From Limnothrix sp. CACIAM 69d (lineage in GTDB: Bacteria > Cyanobacteriota > Cyanobacteriia > CACIAM-69d): 64,000 nt of DNA. The notes under the pieces were generated by a model that saw nothing but the letters and a program-made list of their open reading frames with translations, was not told where the DNA came from and ran no database searches. Both the position numbers and the translations under genes were made by a program. Numbering within the stretch: position 1 is the first letter of the stretch; the number at the start of each line of letters is the position of its first letter. The stretch lies in NCBI GenBank assembly GCA_001913845.2, contig MKGP02000083.1, positions 1-64,000 on the forward strand, in the 5' to 3' direction. Positions 18,319 to 27,968 of the stretch are shown one piece after another.

Positions 18319-19935
18319 ATGAAGAGCAATCAGAGTATGGTGGAGTCAACTGTCTCCCCTGTCGTGCTGATCATTCTTGACGGCTGGGGCTACCGCGAAG
18401 ATCGCAACGGTAATGCAATTGCCGAAGCGAAAACCCCGATCGTTGATAGCCTTTGGGCAGCCTATCCCCACACACTGATCCGCACATCAGGCAAGGCGGT
18501 TGGACTGCCCGAGGGGCAAATGGGTAACTCCGAAGTGGGCCACCTGAATATTGGTGCGGGTCGGATTGTGCCCCAAGAGTTGGTTCGCATTTCCGATGCC
18601 GTTGAAGACGATTCAATTTTGAACAATCCTGCTCTGGTCACCACCTGTCAGCAGGTTAAAGCCAGTGGCGGCAAGCTCCATTTGATTGGTCTTTGTTCCG
18701 ATGGGGGCGTGCATTCTCATTTGGATCATGTGGCCGGGTTGCTGAAGCTGGCAACGCAACAAGGAATCACAGAAGTCTGTATTCACGCCATCACCGATGG
18801 TCGCGACACCCAGCCCAACAGTGGCATTGAGTTTCTGACTCGACTGCAAGGGCTGATTGATGACGCGGGGGTAGGTCAAATCACGACGGTTTCTGGGCGC
18901 TACTACGCGATGGATCGCGATCGCCGCTGGGATCGGGTGCAAAAGGCCTACCAGGTGATGGCCACGGAGGGCGAGGTGGATGGGCGATCGCCCGTGCAGA
19001 TCCTGCAGGACTCCTACGCGGAAAAGGTTTTTGATGAGTTCATTTTGCCGGTGCGGGTGGCTCCGGGGGCCGTGGCAGCCCAAGACGGCGTAATTTTCTT
19101 CAATTTCCGTCCCGATCGGGCGCGGCAGCTCACCCAAGCGTTCATGGATCCTCAGTTTGATGGGTTTGAGCGCGAACTGGTGCAGCCGATTCATTTCGTC
19201 ACCTTCACCCAATATGATCCCGAGCTACCCGTGGCCGTGGCCTTTGCGCCGCAGGATCTGAAAAACATTTTGGGTGAGGTGTTGGCGAATCATCGCCTCC
19301 GCCAGTTTCGAGCCGCCGAAACGGAAAAATATGCCCATGTCACCTACTTCTTCAATGGTGGCTTGGAAGATCCCTTTGAAGGGGAAGATCGGGTGCTAAT
19401 CCCGAGTCCGATGGTGCCAACTTACGATCGCGCACCGGCCATGTCTGCGGACGCAGTGACCGATGCGGTGGTTTCCGCCATTCAAAAGGAGGTCTACTCC
19501 TTGGTGGTGGTGAACTATGCCAATCCGGACATGGTGGGCCACACCGGACAGATGGAAGCGGCCATTCAGGCCATTGAAACGGTCGATCGCTGTTTGGGCC
19601 GGGTGTTAACGGCGGTCTCCAAGGTGGGCGGCACGGTGCTGATCACCGCTGACCACGGGAATGCGGAATACATGTTCGATGAGGCGGGTAATCCCTGGAC
19701 GGCCCACACCACCAACCGTGTCCCATTCATCGTGGTGGAAGGGGAGCGCCGAAAGGTGGTCGGCCATGGCTGCGATGTTCAGTTGCGGGATGATGGTTGC
19801 TTGGCGGATATTGCGCCGACGATTCTGCAATTGCTGAATTTGCCGCAGCCCTCTGAAATGACGGGCAAGTCGATCGTGGCTCCGGCGGCCTATGAAGCCA
19901 AGTTGAATCGCACGCCGGTGACGGTAGGCGTTTAG
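18319..19935 (+). CDS. gpmI: 2,3-bisphosphoglycerate-independent phosphoglycerate mutase
   Basis: Interconverts 3- and 2-phosphoglycerate in glycolysis through a phosphoserine intermediate and two manganese ions. The 538-residue length is normal. The metal site opens with VVLIILDGWGYRED, the phosphoacceptor serine lies in QMGNSEVGHLNIGAG, and the second metal cluster includes NYANPDMVGHTG and LITADHGNAEYM. It lies 89 bp after the ABC-F gene and is followed by secG at 80 bp. Confidence 0.97.
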   Translation: MKSNQSMVESTVSPVVLIILDGWGYREDRNGNAIAEAKTPIVDSLWAAYPHTLIRTSGKAVGLPEGQMGNSEVGHLNIGAGRIVPQELVRISDAVEDDSILNNPALVTTCQQVKASGGKLHLIGLCSDGGVHSHLDHVAGLLKLATQQGITEVCIHAITDGRDTQPNSGIEFLTRLQGLIDDAGVGQITTVSGRYYAMDRDRRWDRVQKAYQVMATEGEVDGRSPVQILQDSYAEKVFDEFILPVRVAPGAVAAQDGVIFFNFRPDRARQLTQAFMDPQFDGFERELVQPIHFVTFTQYDPELPVAVAFAPQDLKNILGEVLANHRLRQFRAAETEKYAHVTYFFNGGLEDPFEGEDRVLIPSPMVPTYDRAPAMSADAVTDAVVSAIQKEVYSLVVVNYANPDMVGHTGQMEAAIQAIETVDRCLGRVLTAVSKVGGTVLITADHGNAEYMFDEAGNPWTAHTTNRVPFIVVEGERRKVVGHGCDVQLRDDGCLADIAPTILQLLNLPQPSEMTGKSIVAPAAYEAKLNRTPVTVGV

Positions 19936-20015
19936 ACCAACGGGGGCCGCTGGGGGTCTCCATCGGGCCGTAAAATGTTGATTCCGCTATTGCTGGGTAC
20001 AATCCTGCGTTTCCT

Positions 20016-20246
20016 ATGTTGACCACGATTTTGGAAATAATCTGGGCCCTGTCTGCCCTCGGTCTGGTGGTGTTTGTGCTGTTGCACAGCCCCAAGGGCG
20101 ACGGTCTCGGCGGCATTGGCGGCCAGGCTCAACTGTTTTCGAGCACCAAAAGCGCGGAAGCCACGCTAAATCGCATTACCTGGACGCTGGCTTTGGTGTT
20201 CATGGGTTTGGCGGTGGTGCTGAGTGCCGGCTGGCTGAAGGGTTAG
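20016..20246 (+). CDS. secG: Preprotein translocase subunit SecG
   Basis: A 76-residue membrane protein with two hydrophobic helices (about residues 3-23 and 52-70) separated by the family stretch SPKGDGLGGIGGQAQLFSS. SecG assists SecYE-mediated export at the plasma and thylakoid membranes. It lies downstream of gpmI, a neighbour order also known from other bacteria. Confidence 0.93.
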   Translation: MLTTILEIIWALSALGLVVFVLLHSPKGDGLGGIGGQAQLFSSTKSAEATLNRITWTLALVFMGLAVVLSAGWLKG

Positions 20247-20259
20247 GGGCGATCGCCCA

Positions 20260-21105
20260 ATGGGTGGGGTGTCCCGCAACCGACAACGATGGCAGAGCGC
20301 GATGGCCTACGGGGCGATCGCGCTCTGTTGTGTTTTGGGCTGCCTGGTCTGGAGCGGTTTGGGGCTAGCCGATCGAGGGGGTGACCCGATCGCCCAAGCA
20401 ACGGAACCACCGCCGGCCCTGCTCTCCCAACTGCCGCCGCCCCAGGTACACCCGCTGCCAACCGGGTTGCAACAGTGGCGCGATCGCACCGCTGCCCAAT
20501 CAAGGGCTATCCCTCCAGGCGGTGGGGTTGGGGATGCCTTCAACCCAGATTATTTCGACCAAATTGAACCCTCGATCGTGGGTCATCTGATCTGGTCGCA
20601 GTTTCCGATCACCGTTGTCCTGGCCCCCACACCGCCCCGCGCGGAAGTTTGGCGCAAGGCCGTGACCCAGGCGATCGCTGATTGGCAACCCTATCTATCG
20701 CTGCAACTACTGGATGCGACGGATTCAACCCCGGCCGACATCACGATCACCCTGGGCAATCCCACCCTGCGCACGGCGGCCGGTTTGCCCCGAGCCGCCA
20801 ACGCCCGCACCACCTATGAGTTCTATTGGGATCTGCGGGGCGATCGCCCCCGACTGGCCCACCGATTTACCATGCTGTTGCGGGGCGATCGCGCGTTTGC
20901 TCAACTGCTGGGCACGGCTCGCCATGAGTTGGGCCATGCCCTGGGGATTTGGGGCCACAGTCCTCATCCCCAAGACGCGCTTTATGCTGCCGCCGTGGCC
21001 AATCCGCCCCCCATTTCCGATCGAGATCTGAACACCTTGGTCAAAGTTTATGAACAACCAACGCGCCTCGGTTGGTCTCTAAATTCCTATCAAATTCCCG
21101 ATTAA
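20260..21105 (+). CDS. Putative exported zinc metallopeptidase (matrixin/metzincin-like)
   Basis: A 281-residue protein with an N-terminal hydrophobic segment (about residues 17-39), a Pro-rich linker and a C-terminal domain carrying the extended zinc motif HExxHxxGxxxxH-like [13 protein letters not shown] (His222, Glu223, His226, His233). The preceding ADITITLG segment resembles matrixin-type domains. It is probably exported or membrane-anchored and is sometimes annotated only as a peptidase in cyanobacteria. Substrate unknown. It starts 13 bp after secG and ends 4 bp before the next gene, so the three are probably co-transcribed. Confidence 0.72.
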   Translation: MGGVSRNRQRWQSAMAYGAIALCCVLGCLVWSGLGLADRGGDPIAQATEPPPALLSQLPPPQVHPLPTGLQQWRDRTAAQSRAIPPGGGVGDAFNPDYFDQIEPSIVGHLIWSQFPITVVLAPTPPRAEVWRKAVTQAIADWQPYLSLQLLDATDSTPADITITLGNPTLRTAAGLPRAANARTTYEFYWDLRGDRPRLAHRFTMLLRGDRAFAQLLGTARHELGHALGIWGHSPHPQDALYAAAVANPPPISDRDLNTLVKVYEQPTRLGWSLNSYQIPD

Positions 21106-21109
21106 AACC

Positions 21110-23197
21110 ATGCCTAATCGTCTGGCCCAAAGTCAAAGTCTTTATCTTCAAAAACACGCCCATAACCCGATCGACTGGTGGCCTTGGTGTGAGGAAGCCC
21201 TGGCCCAGGCGAAACAGGAAAATAAACCGATTTTTTTGTCCATTGGCTATTCCAGTTGCCATTGGTGCACGGTGATGGAGGGTGAAGCCTTTTCAGATCC
21301 GGCGATCGCGGATTACTTGAATGCCAATTTCTTGCCCATTAAGGTCGATCGGGAAGAGCGCCCCGACATCGACAGCATCTATATGCAAGCGCTGCAAATG
21401 ATGATTGCTCAGGGGGGCTGGCCACTGAATATTTGGCTAGATCCCTACGATTTAGTGCCGTTTTATGGGGGAACCTATTTTCCAGTGGAGCCGCGCTACG
21501 GTCGGCCAGGGTTTTTGCAATTGTTGCAAGCGCTGCGCGATCACTACGACCAACAGCCGGAGCAAGTGGCCCAAATTAAGGGACAAATTCTGGCGGCCCT
21601 GCAACCAACGATGGATTTGGCTGCGGGGGCTAATTTGTTCGATCGCACCCTGGTGGAGCAAGGTTGGCAGGAAAATGCAGCGGTTTTGGCCGAAGGGCGA
21701 TCGAGCAATCGGTTTCCAATGATTCCCTATGCGGATTTTGTGTTGCGGGGCTATCGGGTCACCAGTCCCGAGCCTTGGAACGACTCAATTCCAGAAGCCC
21801 TGCGCCCCAGTTTGCAATGGGGGGTGGCCTTGGCTCTGGGCGGCATCAACGACCATGTGGGCGGCGGCTTTCATCGCTACACCGTTGATCCCACCTGGAC
21901 AGTGCCCCATTTTGAAAAAATGCTCTACGACAATGGGCAAATCGTGGCGTTTTTGGCGAACCTGTGGAGCGCGGGGGCCCAAGATCCTTCCCTCCGATCG
22001 GGAATTTTTGGGGCGATCGACTGGCTTCGCCGCGAAATGACCAATCCCGACGGCGGCTTCTATGCGGCCCAAGATGCCGACAGTTTCACCGATCCCGCAG
22101 CGGCGGAACCGGAAGAAGGGGCATTTTACGTTTGGGGCTGGGATGAACTGGAATCCCTGCTGGAACCGGAAACCCTCTCGGCATTGGTGGAACAGTTCAC
22201 GGTTTCCGTGCCGGGCAACTTTGAGGGTGTGAATGTGTTGCAGCGGCGATCGGGCGGAACCTTGCCTGATGGGGTGACAGCGGCGCTCGATCGCCTGTTC
22301 GCGGTACGTTACGGCCAGCCCCGCGCCCAGTTGGCTCAATTTCCACCCGCCCGCAACGCCACCGAGGCCAAAACCGTCGCTTGGCCCGGTCGCATTCCCG
22401 CTGTCACCGATACCAAGGCGATCGCCGCCTGGAATGGCCTGATGATTGCTGGGTTGGCCCGGGCGGCCGCCGTGTTTCAGGACTTACCCGCCTACCAGTT
22501 AGCGGCCCGAGCGGCCCGCTTTTTGCAGACTCATCACAACTCGGGCGATCGCTTCTATCGGCTGAACTACGACGGACAACCGGCGATCGGGGCCCAAGCA
22601 GAAGACTATGCCGAAGTGATTCGCGGTTTGCTGGAACTGCACCAGGCCGCAACGGCCCTGATCGCCACGGGGCAACTCTCCCCCTCAGAGGCGGATCAGT
22701 GGTTGGCCTGGGCGATCCAATTGCAAACGGAATTTGATCAGTACCTGTGGGATGCCGACCATGGTGGATATTTCAATGCCGACGATCGCCCGGATTTAAT
22801 CATTCGCGAGCGGAGCATCATCGACAACGCCACCCCCGCTGCCAACGGTACAGCTCTGGGCAACTTGGTGCGCCTGGCCCTGCTCACGGAAAATTTGACC
22901 TATCTCGATCTCGCTGAACAGGGCTTCCGCAGTTTCCATCGTTTCTTAAACGAGCACCCCCGCGCTTGTCCCAGCTTGCTAGCAGCCTTGGATCAGTTCC
23001 AGCGGCCCGTGCTGGTGCGGGCCAAGGCGGAAACCCTGGCCCCCTTGGCCCAGCAATATCTGCCCACTACGGTTTTGCGGCTGGATGAGCAATTACCGCA
23101 AGGGGCGATCGCCCTGGTGTGCAAAGGGCTAACCTGCCTGCCTGCCGCCACAGATCAAGCTCAACTCTGGTCTCTGTTAAAACAATGCCAGGGGTAG
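21110..23197 (+). CDS. YyaL/DUF255 thioredoxin-domain protein
   Basis: A 695-residue protein of the YyaL (SPATA20-like) family: an N-terminal thioredoxin-like domain with the motif SSCHWC (Cys50 and Cys53) and a long alpha/alpha toroid similar to glycosidases and epimerases (for example [12 protein letters not shown] and [14 protein letters not shown]). The family is widespread, but its biochemical role is not established. It begins 4 bp after the metallopeptidase-like gene. Confidence 0.9.
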   Translation: MPNRLAQSQSLYLQKHAHNPIDWWPWCEEALAQAKQENKPIFLSIGYSSCHWCTVMEGEAFSDPAIADYLNANFLPIKVDREERPDIDSIYMQALQMMIAQGGWPLNIWLDPYDLVPFYGGTYFPVEPRYGRPGFLQLLQALRDHYDQQPEQVAQIKGQILAALQPTMDLAAGANLFDRTLVEQGWQENAAVLAEGRSSNRFPMIPYADFVLRGYRVTSPEPWNDSIPEALRPSLQWGVALALGGINDHVGGGFHRYTVDPTWTVPHFEKMLYDNGQIVAFLANLWSAGAQDPSLRSGIFGAIDWLRREMTNPDGGFYAAQDADSFTDPAAAEPEEGAFYVWGWDELESLLEPETLSALVEQFTVSVPGNFEGVNVLQRRSGGTLPDGVTAALDRLFAVRYGQPRAQLAQFPPARNATEAKTVAWPGRIPAVTDTKAIAAWNGLMIAGLARAAAVFQDLPAYQLAARAARFLQTHHNSGDRFYRLNYDGQPAIGAQAEDYAEVIRGLLELHQAATALIATGQLSPSEADQWLAWAIQLQTEFDQYLWDADHGGYFNADDRPDLIIRERSIIDNATPAANGTALGNLVRLALLTENLTYLDLAEQGFRSFHRFLNEHPRACPSLLAALDQFQRPVLVRAKAETLAPLAQQYLPTTVLRLDEQLPQGAIALVCKGLTCLPAATDQAQLWSLLKQCQG

Positions 23198-23223
23198 GCT
23201 CATGGCGGCTGATCCCAGCTCGC

Positions 23224-23298
23224 CGGGCCGACGGCCGGTTGCCAAATCGCCCGAAACTCGGATTCCACTGCTAGCGAGTCGTGAGGGGCAAGGGGCTG
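23224..23298. repeat. Truncated MITE-like copy (host of copy D)
   Basis: About 75 bp that follow the left half of the family in diverged form (CCAAATCGCCCGAAACTCGG, then a GATTCCACTG-like stretch and GTGAGGGGCAAGGGGCTGA). It stops in the middle of the core, where copy D begins. The right half is missing beyond copy D. Confidence 0.55.
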
Positions 23299-23448
23299 AG
23301 GGCCTGTCGTCAAATCGCCTGAAACCCTAGATCTGCCGTTAGCGGATCGTGGGGGACAAGGGGCTTAAGCTCCTTGCCTAGGTCAGTTAGGGTCTGGAAT
23401 GGAAGATCAACGGTTTTTGTTTGATCCCAGTCCGTGACGACAGCCCCT
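23299..23448. repeat. MITE-like element, copy D
   Basis: About 150 bp beginning AGGGCCTGTCGTCAAATCGC and ending GTGACGACAGCCCCT. The core palindrome is present with one change (CAAGGGGCTTAAGCTCCTTG, 23357-23376). Its left half matches copy A best. It abuts the truncated copy on its left and lies between the convergent ends of the YyaL gene and the next minus-strand gene. Confidence 0.82.
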
Positions 23449-23476
23449 GGGGGCCATGCTTGCGATCGAACCAGCC

Positions 23477-23974
23477 CTAGTGATTTAGGTATTTCATCGC
23501 CAAGCCCATCAAATCGGACATATCAATATCCCCATCTCCGTCGCTGTCCAAATAGCCACTGAGGAGCGAGTTGCCTTGCTCGTTGGACTTTAAAAAGTTC
23601 AGCATCAGGGGTACAGCCATCGGCAAAATCGGCTCGATCGACCCGGCGGGCAGCCCCGTGCGGGCCTCAATTTCCCCCAGCATTTGTTCCACTTGGGGTT
23701 GATCTAAAAACGCCTCGATCGCCGCCGCATTGGGTTCCGTGCCGCCCAATTGATCAACCAACGCCTGGGTTTGCTCAAAACCATTGGCCGCCTGGTTAGC
23801 CTGCAAGCCCCCTTTCAAATATTTCGCCACAATTCCCATCACCGCTTGGGTGTTGGCCAAGTCCAAACCCCCTTGGCTGCTGATCGCTTGGAAGGTTTGC
23901 AACATGGCTCCCAAGTCCCCGGAACCACCGGCCAGGGCAGGGTTTCTCAGCAGCGAAGACAACATATCCAACAT
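23477..23974 (-). CDS. DUF937-like small helical protein with a calcium-loop motif
   Basis: A 165-residue protein of unknown function, mostly helical and Gln/Ala/Leu-rich, loosely like DUF937 proteins. Near the C-terminus is an EF-hand/dockerin-type calcium loop DSDGDGDIDMSD. I chose the ATG at 23974 (MLDMLSSLL), preceded by a GAGG site, over the longer frame beginning at 24001. No signal peptide is seen. Function is not assigned; calcium binding is only inferred from the motif. Confidence 0.65.
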   Translation of the reverse strand: MLDMLSSLLRNPALAGGSGDLGAMLQTFQAISSQGGLDLANTQAVMGIVAKYLKGGLQANQAANGFEQTQALVDQLGGTEPNAAAIEAFLDQPQVEQMLGEIEARTGLPAGSIEPILPMAVPLMLNFLKSNEQGNSLLSGYLDSDGDGDIDMSDLMGLAMKYLNH

Positions 23975-24082
23975 GGTCGAATCCTCAAGTTTTCCAATCA
24001 AGGTCGCAAGCAGGCTTTAATTCCCAGGTCTTAGTTCCCAGGCTTTGATTTCCATCAACAGCCGTTGATTAACCCCATTGCG

Positions 24083-24122
24083 ACAAAAACAAACAAGGGC
24101 AAGGTCTACGGAATCCTTGCCC
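24083..24122 (-). terminator. Rho-independent terminator after ycf37
   Basis: On the minus strand GGGCAAGG (24122-24115) pairs with CCTTGCCC (24104-24097) around a 10-base loop, and a T-rich tail follows (24096-24083). It lies 13 bp past the ycf37 stop and would end that transcript. Confidence 0.78.
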
Positions 24123-24134
24123 CTGCTGTTGATT

Positions 24135-24653
24135 TTATGCGCGCTTTTGCAATGACTCTAGACGGCGCTTAGCCACATCATTTTTGGGATCGGCCGCCAG
24201 GGCTGCTTCATAGGCTTCCAAGGCTTGCTTCACCAGTTGTTTTTTCTCGTAGGCAAATCCCAAGTTATTCCAGGCGGTCACGTAGCCGCCGTTGAGTTTG
24301 ACGGCTTCTTTGTATTGCCGAATGGCCAAATCAAACTGCTCTTGGGCCACGTAGGCAAATCCCAAAGCGTTGTAAACAATGGCCAAGTTATCGGTGGACT
24401 CTTCTTCACCTTTCTTGAGCGATCGCTGGAATTGCTCGATCGCCTGGCCATACATTTTTTTATCCATGTAAATACTGCCCAGTTCATAAAACGCCTGAGC
24501 ACCTGCTTCCCCGCTGCTGGCGGCTTTTTGCAAGCGGCTGAGGGTATTTTCTAGGCGACGAGTTTTGAACACCTGACGCAGCACAAAAAAGGCCACGATC
24601 GACAGCAGCCCCACCAAAATTGAAATATAGACAATACCAACTGAGCCTTCCAT
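24135..24653 (-). CDS. ycf37: Ycf37-like TPR protein (photosystem I assembly)
   Basis: A 172-residue protein with one N-terminal membrane helix (about residues 5-25) and three tetratricopeptide repeats (about 50-165; for example AFYELGSIYMDKKMYGQAIE and AWNNLGFAYEKKQLVKQALE). Length and layout match cyanobacterial Ycf37, which helps assemble or stabilise photosystem I. It lies downstream of rplT in the same direction. Assignment to Ycf37 rather than another TPR protein rests on topology and context. Confidence 0.78.
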   Translation of the reverse strand: MEGSVGIVYISILVGLLSIVAFFVLRQVFKTRRLENTLSRLQKAASSGEAGAQAFYELGSIYMDKKMYGQAIEQFQRSLKKGEEESTDNLAIVYNALGFAYVAQEQFDLAIRQYKEAVKLNGGYVTAWNNLGFAYEKKQLVKQALEAYEAALAADPKNDVAKRRLESLQKRA

Positions 24654-24904
24654 AGGGATTAAAGCAAGGGAATTGAAAGGGGGACTCGTTAATTAAAAAA
24701 ATTGAAATTGCTAGGGATTGTCGTTGACCAGCGGCTACATCAATAGCAAAGGGCGCGATCGCCCGCGCCCTCACTATCCAGAAGGATCGATGTTGCTATC
24801 ACGCCTGAGCACCACTGGCCATCGCCATCATTTTGCTGAACGAAGTGCTGAATTAAGCTGCGTCCATCGGCTGGATTGATTCGCAAAATCAAGCGATCGC
24901 ACCC

Positions 24905-25264
24905 TTAGCCCGCAGCGTTTGCCTTGGCAGCTTCGGCCACCTTACCAAACACTTCAGGATCCAGAACAGCCAACTGGGCCAGCATTTTCCGGTTCAACAG
25001 AATATCAGCCTTCTTCAGGTTGCCCACCAATTGGCTATAGCTCGTGCCATTGATCCGAGCAGCAGCGTTGATCCGTGCAATCCACAGGCGACGGAAATCG
25101 CGCTTGCGGCGGCGGCGATCGCGATAGGCGCTCCGCAGAGCCTTCATCACCTGCTGGTTAGCAGTGCGGAACAGACGCGAGTGGGAACCACGGAAGCCCT
25201 TGGCGAGCTTCAGAATCTTTTTGCGGCGTTTGCGAGCAACATTGCCGCGCTTAACACGTGCCAT
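24905..25264 (-). CDS. rplT: 50S ribosomal protein L20
   Basis: A 119-residue, very basic protein that opens with [19 protein letters not shown] and includes [17 protein letters not shown], the L20 signature. It is essential for early assembly of the large ribosomal subunit. It follows rpmI by 126 bp in the normal rpmI-rplT order; infC is not adjacent here. Confidence 0.98.
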   Translation of the reverse strand: MARVKRGNVARKRRKKILKLAKGFRGSHSRLFRTANQQVMKALRSAYRDRRRRKRDFRRLWIARINAAARINGTSYSQLVGNLKKADILLNRKMLAQLAVLDPEVFGKVAEAAKANAAG

Positions 25265-25390
25265 AGGGGTTGACTTTGCTTGAAACTAAAGCAATACAGA
25301 AAAAACAGAGGAAAGCGGGGAAGCGCCGATCGAGATAGCGGCAACTAGCATTGACATGTTCCCCGGGCAAAAGCTGCGAGGATTTCGTCC

Positions 25391-25588
25391 TTAGAGATAA
25401 GGCAACATGAGTTGCACGTTGTCCGCATCGCGCTCGTGCACCAGAGCTGCACCGGCCAAACGACGCTTACGAACAGCGCTCTTCTTTTCTAGAAGGTGGC
25501 TACGCAGGGCGCTCCGGCGGGCAAATTTACCGCTACCGGTCTTGCGAAAGCGCTTGGCGGCAGCTTTGCGAGTTTTGAGTTTAGGCAT
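25391..25588 (-). CDS. rpmI: 50S ribosomal protein L35
   Basis: A 65-residue basic protein beginning [20 protein letters not shown], the L35 signature. The reading frame is open 14 codons further upstream to 25630, but the conserved start is the ATG at 25588. It forms a pair with rplT downstream. Confidence 0.97.
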   Translation of the reverse strand: MPKLKTRKAAAKRFRKTGSGKFARRSALRSHLLEKKSAVRKRRLAGAALVHERDADNVQLMLPYL

Positions 25589-25745
25589 GGACTTACCTCG
25601 GGGTTGGGCGCGTGGTTGGCGCGATTTCAAATCCTATCACTGCTAGCCCCATTGCGTAAATGATCAACCTATGCGGTCAAGGGGGCGCTGGGGGCAATGA
25701 AGCCTCCGAGGTCGATCGCGCTAATTGGTTGAAGGGTAACAGGGT

Positions 25746-25982
25746 CTAGGGTTCGTCGCTGGCCATGTCGTCGTCGTCATCCAGCTCGTAGCCCGTTTCT
25801 TCGCCCACGAGCATATCGGCGATTTCTTCGTCGCGCTCGTTGTACTCAAAGTCCCGTTCATCGCGATCGCGCAGCCGACCTGATGATTCCAGCCAGTCCA
25901 AAATCGAAGCGTTGGTTTGGGCCGGGATCACGCCCGCACGAGCACGGCGCGGTTCTTCACGCAAAGCAGGAGTGTTCATCAA
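25746..25982 (-). CDS. DUF3134 family protein
   Basis: A 78-residue acidic protein restricted, as far as I know, to cyanobacteria. The family pattern is visible: N-terminal NTPALREEPR, central ASILDWLESSGRL, and an Asp/Glu-rich tail with five consecutive Asp. The start may be 25982 or the second ATG at 25979. Function is unknown. Confidence 0.8.
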   Translation of the reverse strand: MMNTPALREEPRRARAGVIPAQTNASILDWLESSGRLRDRDERDFEYNERDEEIADMLVGEETGYELDDDDDMASDEP

Positions 25983-26130
25983 TAGTTTAGGGATAGGTTG
26001 CTAGCGATATGGTTGAGAGGGGATTGGGCCGGTTGGGCTGAAAGCGGATCCTAGTGTTTCCACAAGAGGCCTCCCCTGTCAAGTGTGCCACGATTGCTCC
26101 GCCGCGTCCTACTGGATTGTTGAATTCATC

Positions 26131-26718
26131 ATGCTGGGAAAATCAGATTTGCTTGCGGCCCTGGTGGGTCAAAACTTGGGCTTAAAAACCACGACCTCTG
26201 ACAAGGCGGCTATTTTGGCGCTGATCACGCGGCTGGAGGAACGTAACCCAACCCCATACCCGATCGAGCAGCCGGCCAAGCTCGCGGGCGATTGGCAATT
26301 GCTTTACACCACCAGTCGAGAATTATTGGGTATTAATCGCCCCCCGATCGCCAATTTGGGCGCGATTTATCAATGCATTCGCCCCGATCGACAAACGATC
26401 TATAACTTGGCGGAACTCAACAACAACTTCCCTTGGCTGGAGGGCTATGTGGCGGTGGCGGCCCGGTTTGAGGCCCTGTCGGCAGTGCGGGTGGCGGTGC
26501 GGTTTCAGCGCATTGTGGTGGGTTCCCAGCGCCTAGCGAACTATCGCCAAATTACCGATTGGGTCGATCGGGCTGAACAGGGCGATCAGTTTCGAGCGCT
26601 GAATTTCACCCTCAACCCTGTCCAGCAACAGGGTTGGTTAGATGTGACCTATCTGGATGATGATTTGCGAATTGGCCGGGGCAATGAAGGGAGTGTGTTT
26701 GTGTTGCGGCGAGTCTAG
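26131..26718 (+). CDS. PAP/fibrillin family protein
   Basis: A 195-residue plastid-lipid-associated (fibrillin) domain protein. Visible family marks are LAGDWQLLYTTSREL (about residues 49-63), ANLGAIYQCI and the C-terminal WLDVTYLDDDLRIGRGNEGSVFVL. Such proteins bind lipids at thylakoids or plastoglobule-like bodies and are tied to photoprotection. The ATG at 26131 (MLGKSDLL) gives the family-like start; the frame extends upstream to 26083 without similarity. It converges with the ABC permease gene. Confidence 0.87.
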   Translation: MLGKSDLLAALVGQNLGLKTTTSDKAAILALITRLEERNPTPYPIEQPAKLAGDWQLLYTTSRELLGINRPPIANLGAIYQCIRPDRQTIYNLAELNNNFPWLEGYVAVAARFEALSAVRVAVRFQRIVVGSQRLANYRQITDWVDRAEQGDQFRALNFTLNPVQQQGWLDVTYLDDDLRIGRGNEGSVFVLRRV

Positions 26719-26746
26719 GTTTTTTGCCCCAAGAGTTAAGCAACAG

Positions 26747-27832
26747 CTATTCACTCAAGCGGCTCGATCGCTCCGTGCTGCGCGGATCCAATGCATCCCG
26801 TAGCCCATCGCCCAACAGGTTAAAGGACAGCACCGTCAGCACCACCGCGATCGCCGGGGGCCAAACCAACCAAGGCTGCAATGTCAAAATCGAAGCATTG
26901 GTTCCCAACGACAGCAGATTGCCCCAGGAAGGATCCGGCTGCTGAATCCCCAGGCCCACCAAGCTCAACACCGATTCCGCCACAATAAAACTCGGCACGG
27001 CCAAAGTTGCGGAAATGATTGTGTAGGTGGCCGTTTGGGGCAATACATGCAACACCACAATCCTGAGGGTGCCTGCTCCCATGGCTCGGGCCGCCTGCAC
27101 AAAGGGCCGCTCCTTGATAGACAACACCTGGCCGCGAATCACCCGTGCCAGCCCCGACCAACTGATGAAGGATGTGATGGCCACAATCAGGAAGAACCGC
27201 TGGGCACTGCTCAGGCCGGGAGGCAAGACGGCGGCCAAAGCCACCAGCAGGTAAATGCCCGGAATGGTCATCAGCACTTCTGTGAGCCGCATGATTGTGC
27301 TGTCAATCCAGCCGCCAAAGTAGCCGGAAATGCCGCCAACCAACAACCCGATCGGGAAAGAAATCGCAATGCCCACCAGCCCAATGCTGAGGCTGATGCG
27401 GCTGCCATAGACCAAGCGACTGAACTGATCACGCCCTTGCTCATCGGTTCCTAACACATTCCAGCGCCCGGGCCCATCGGTGCCAAATAGATGCCGCCGA
27501 GCGGGGATCAATCCCCAAAGCCGGTATTCAGGGCCTGTCGTTAGCAGTCGCAGTCGAGAAGGCTGCGATCGATCCACCCGCAAAGGGCGATCGCCCGTCT
27601 GCAAATCCGTCGCCCCCAACGTTGTGGGATAAACATGGGGCCCTAAAAACTGCCCAGCCTGATCCTGCCAATAAATCACTGTGGGTGGCAGCAGGGCCCC
27701 CTGCGCTTGGACGCTGTAGGGGTCATAGGGAGCCACAAACTCCGCAAACAGGGCAACGGTGTAAAGCAATCCGAGCACGATCGCGCCCCAGCGTGCCAGC
27801 GGACTTCCCTTCAGCTTTTGCCACCATTTCAT
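26747..27832 (-). CDS. ABC transporter permease, DppC/OppC type
   Basis: A 361-residue inner-membrane permease of a peptide- or nickel-type ABC importer. An N-terminal helix (about residues 14-32) is followed by a periplasmic stretch of about 100 residues, then LGTDEQGRDQFSRLVYGSRISL and five more helices. The EAA loop that contacts the ATPase is ARAMGAGTLRIVVLHVLPQ. The partner permease, binding protein and ATPases are not in the window, as is common in cyanobacteria. Substrate is not predictable here. Confidence 0.9.
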   Translation of the reverse strand: MKWWQKLKGSPLARWGAIVLGLLYTVALFAEFVAPYDPYSVQAQGALLPPTVIYWQDQAGQFLGPHVYPTTLGATDLQTGDRPLRVDRSQPSRLRLLTTGPEYRLWGLIPARRHLFGTDGPGRWNVLGTDEQGRDQFSRLVYGSRISLSIGLVGIAISFPIGLLVGGISGYFGGWIDSTIMRLTEVLMTIPGIYLLVALAAVLPPGLSSAQRFFLIVAITSFISWSGLARVIRGQVLSIKERPFVQAARAMGAGTLRIVVLHVLPQTATYTIISATLAVPSFIVAESVLSLVGLGIQQPDPSWGNLLSLGTNASILTLQPWLVWPPAIAVVLTVLSFNLLGDGLRDALDPRSTERSSRLSE

Positions 27833-27968
27833 CGTTACGGAGGCCCCTTAGAATGTTAAGAAATGAATCTGTGCTAACCAATCTTAACTGACCAGCCCCA
27901 GCGGGTTTTCCCGGCCGTCCGGCGCTGCCCAGCCTCACCGCCTCGATCGCCCCATTTTTCCTTCCCCT

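Noticed and set aside
27530-27550. AGGGCCTGTCGT match to the MITE-like end inside the ABC permease gene
   Set aside because: Only about 12 bases agree, the reading frame is uninterrupted, and no second end or core is nearby. Taken as chance.
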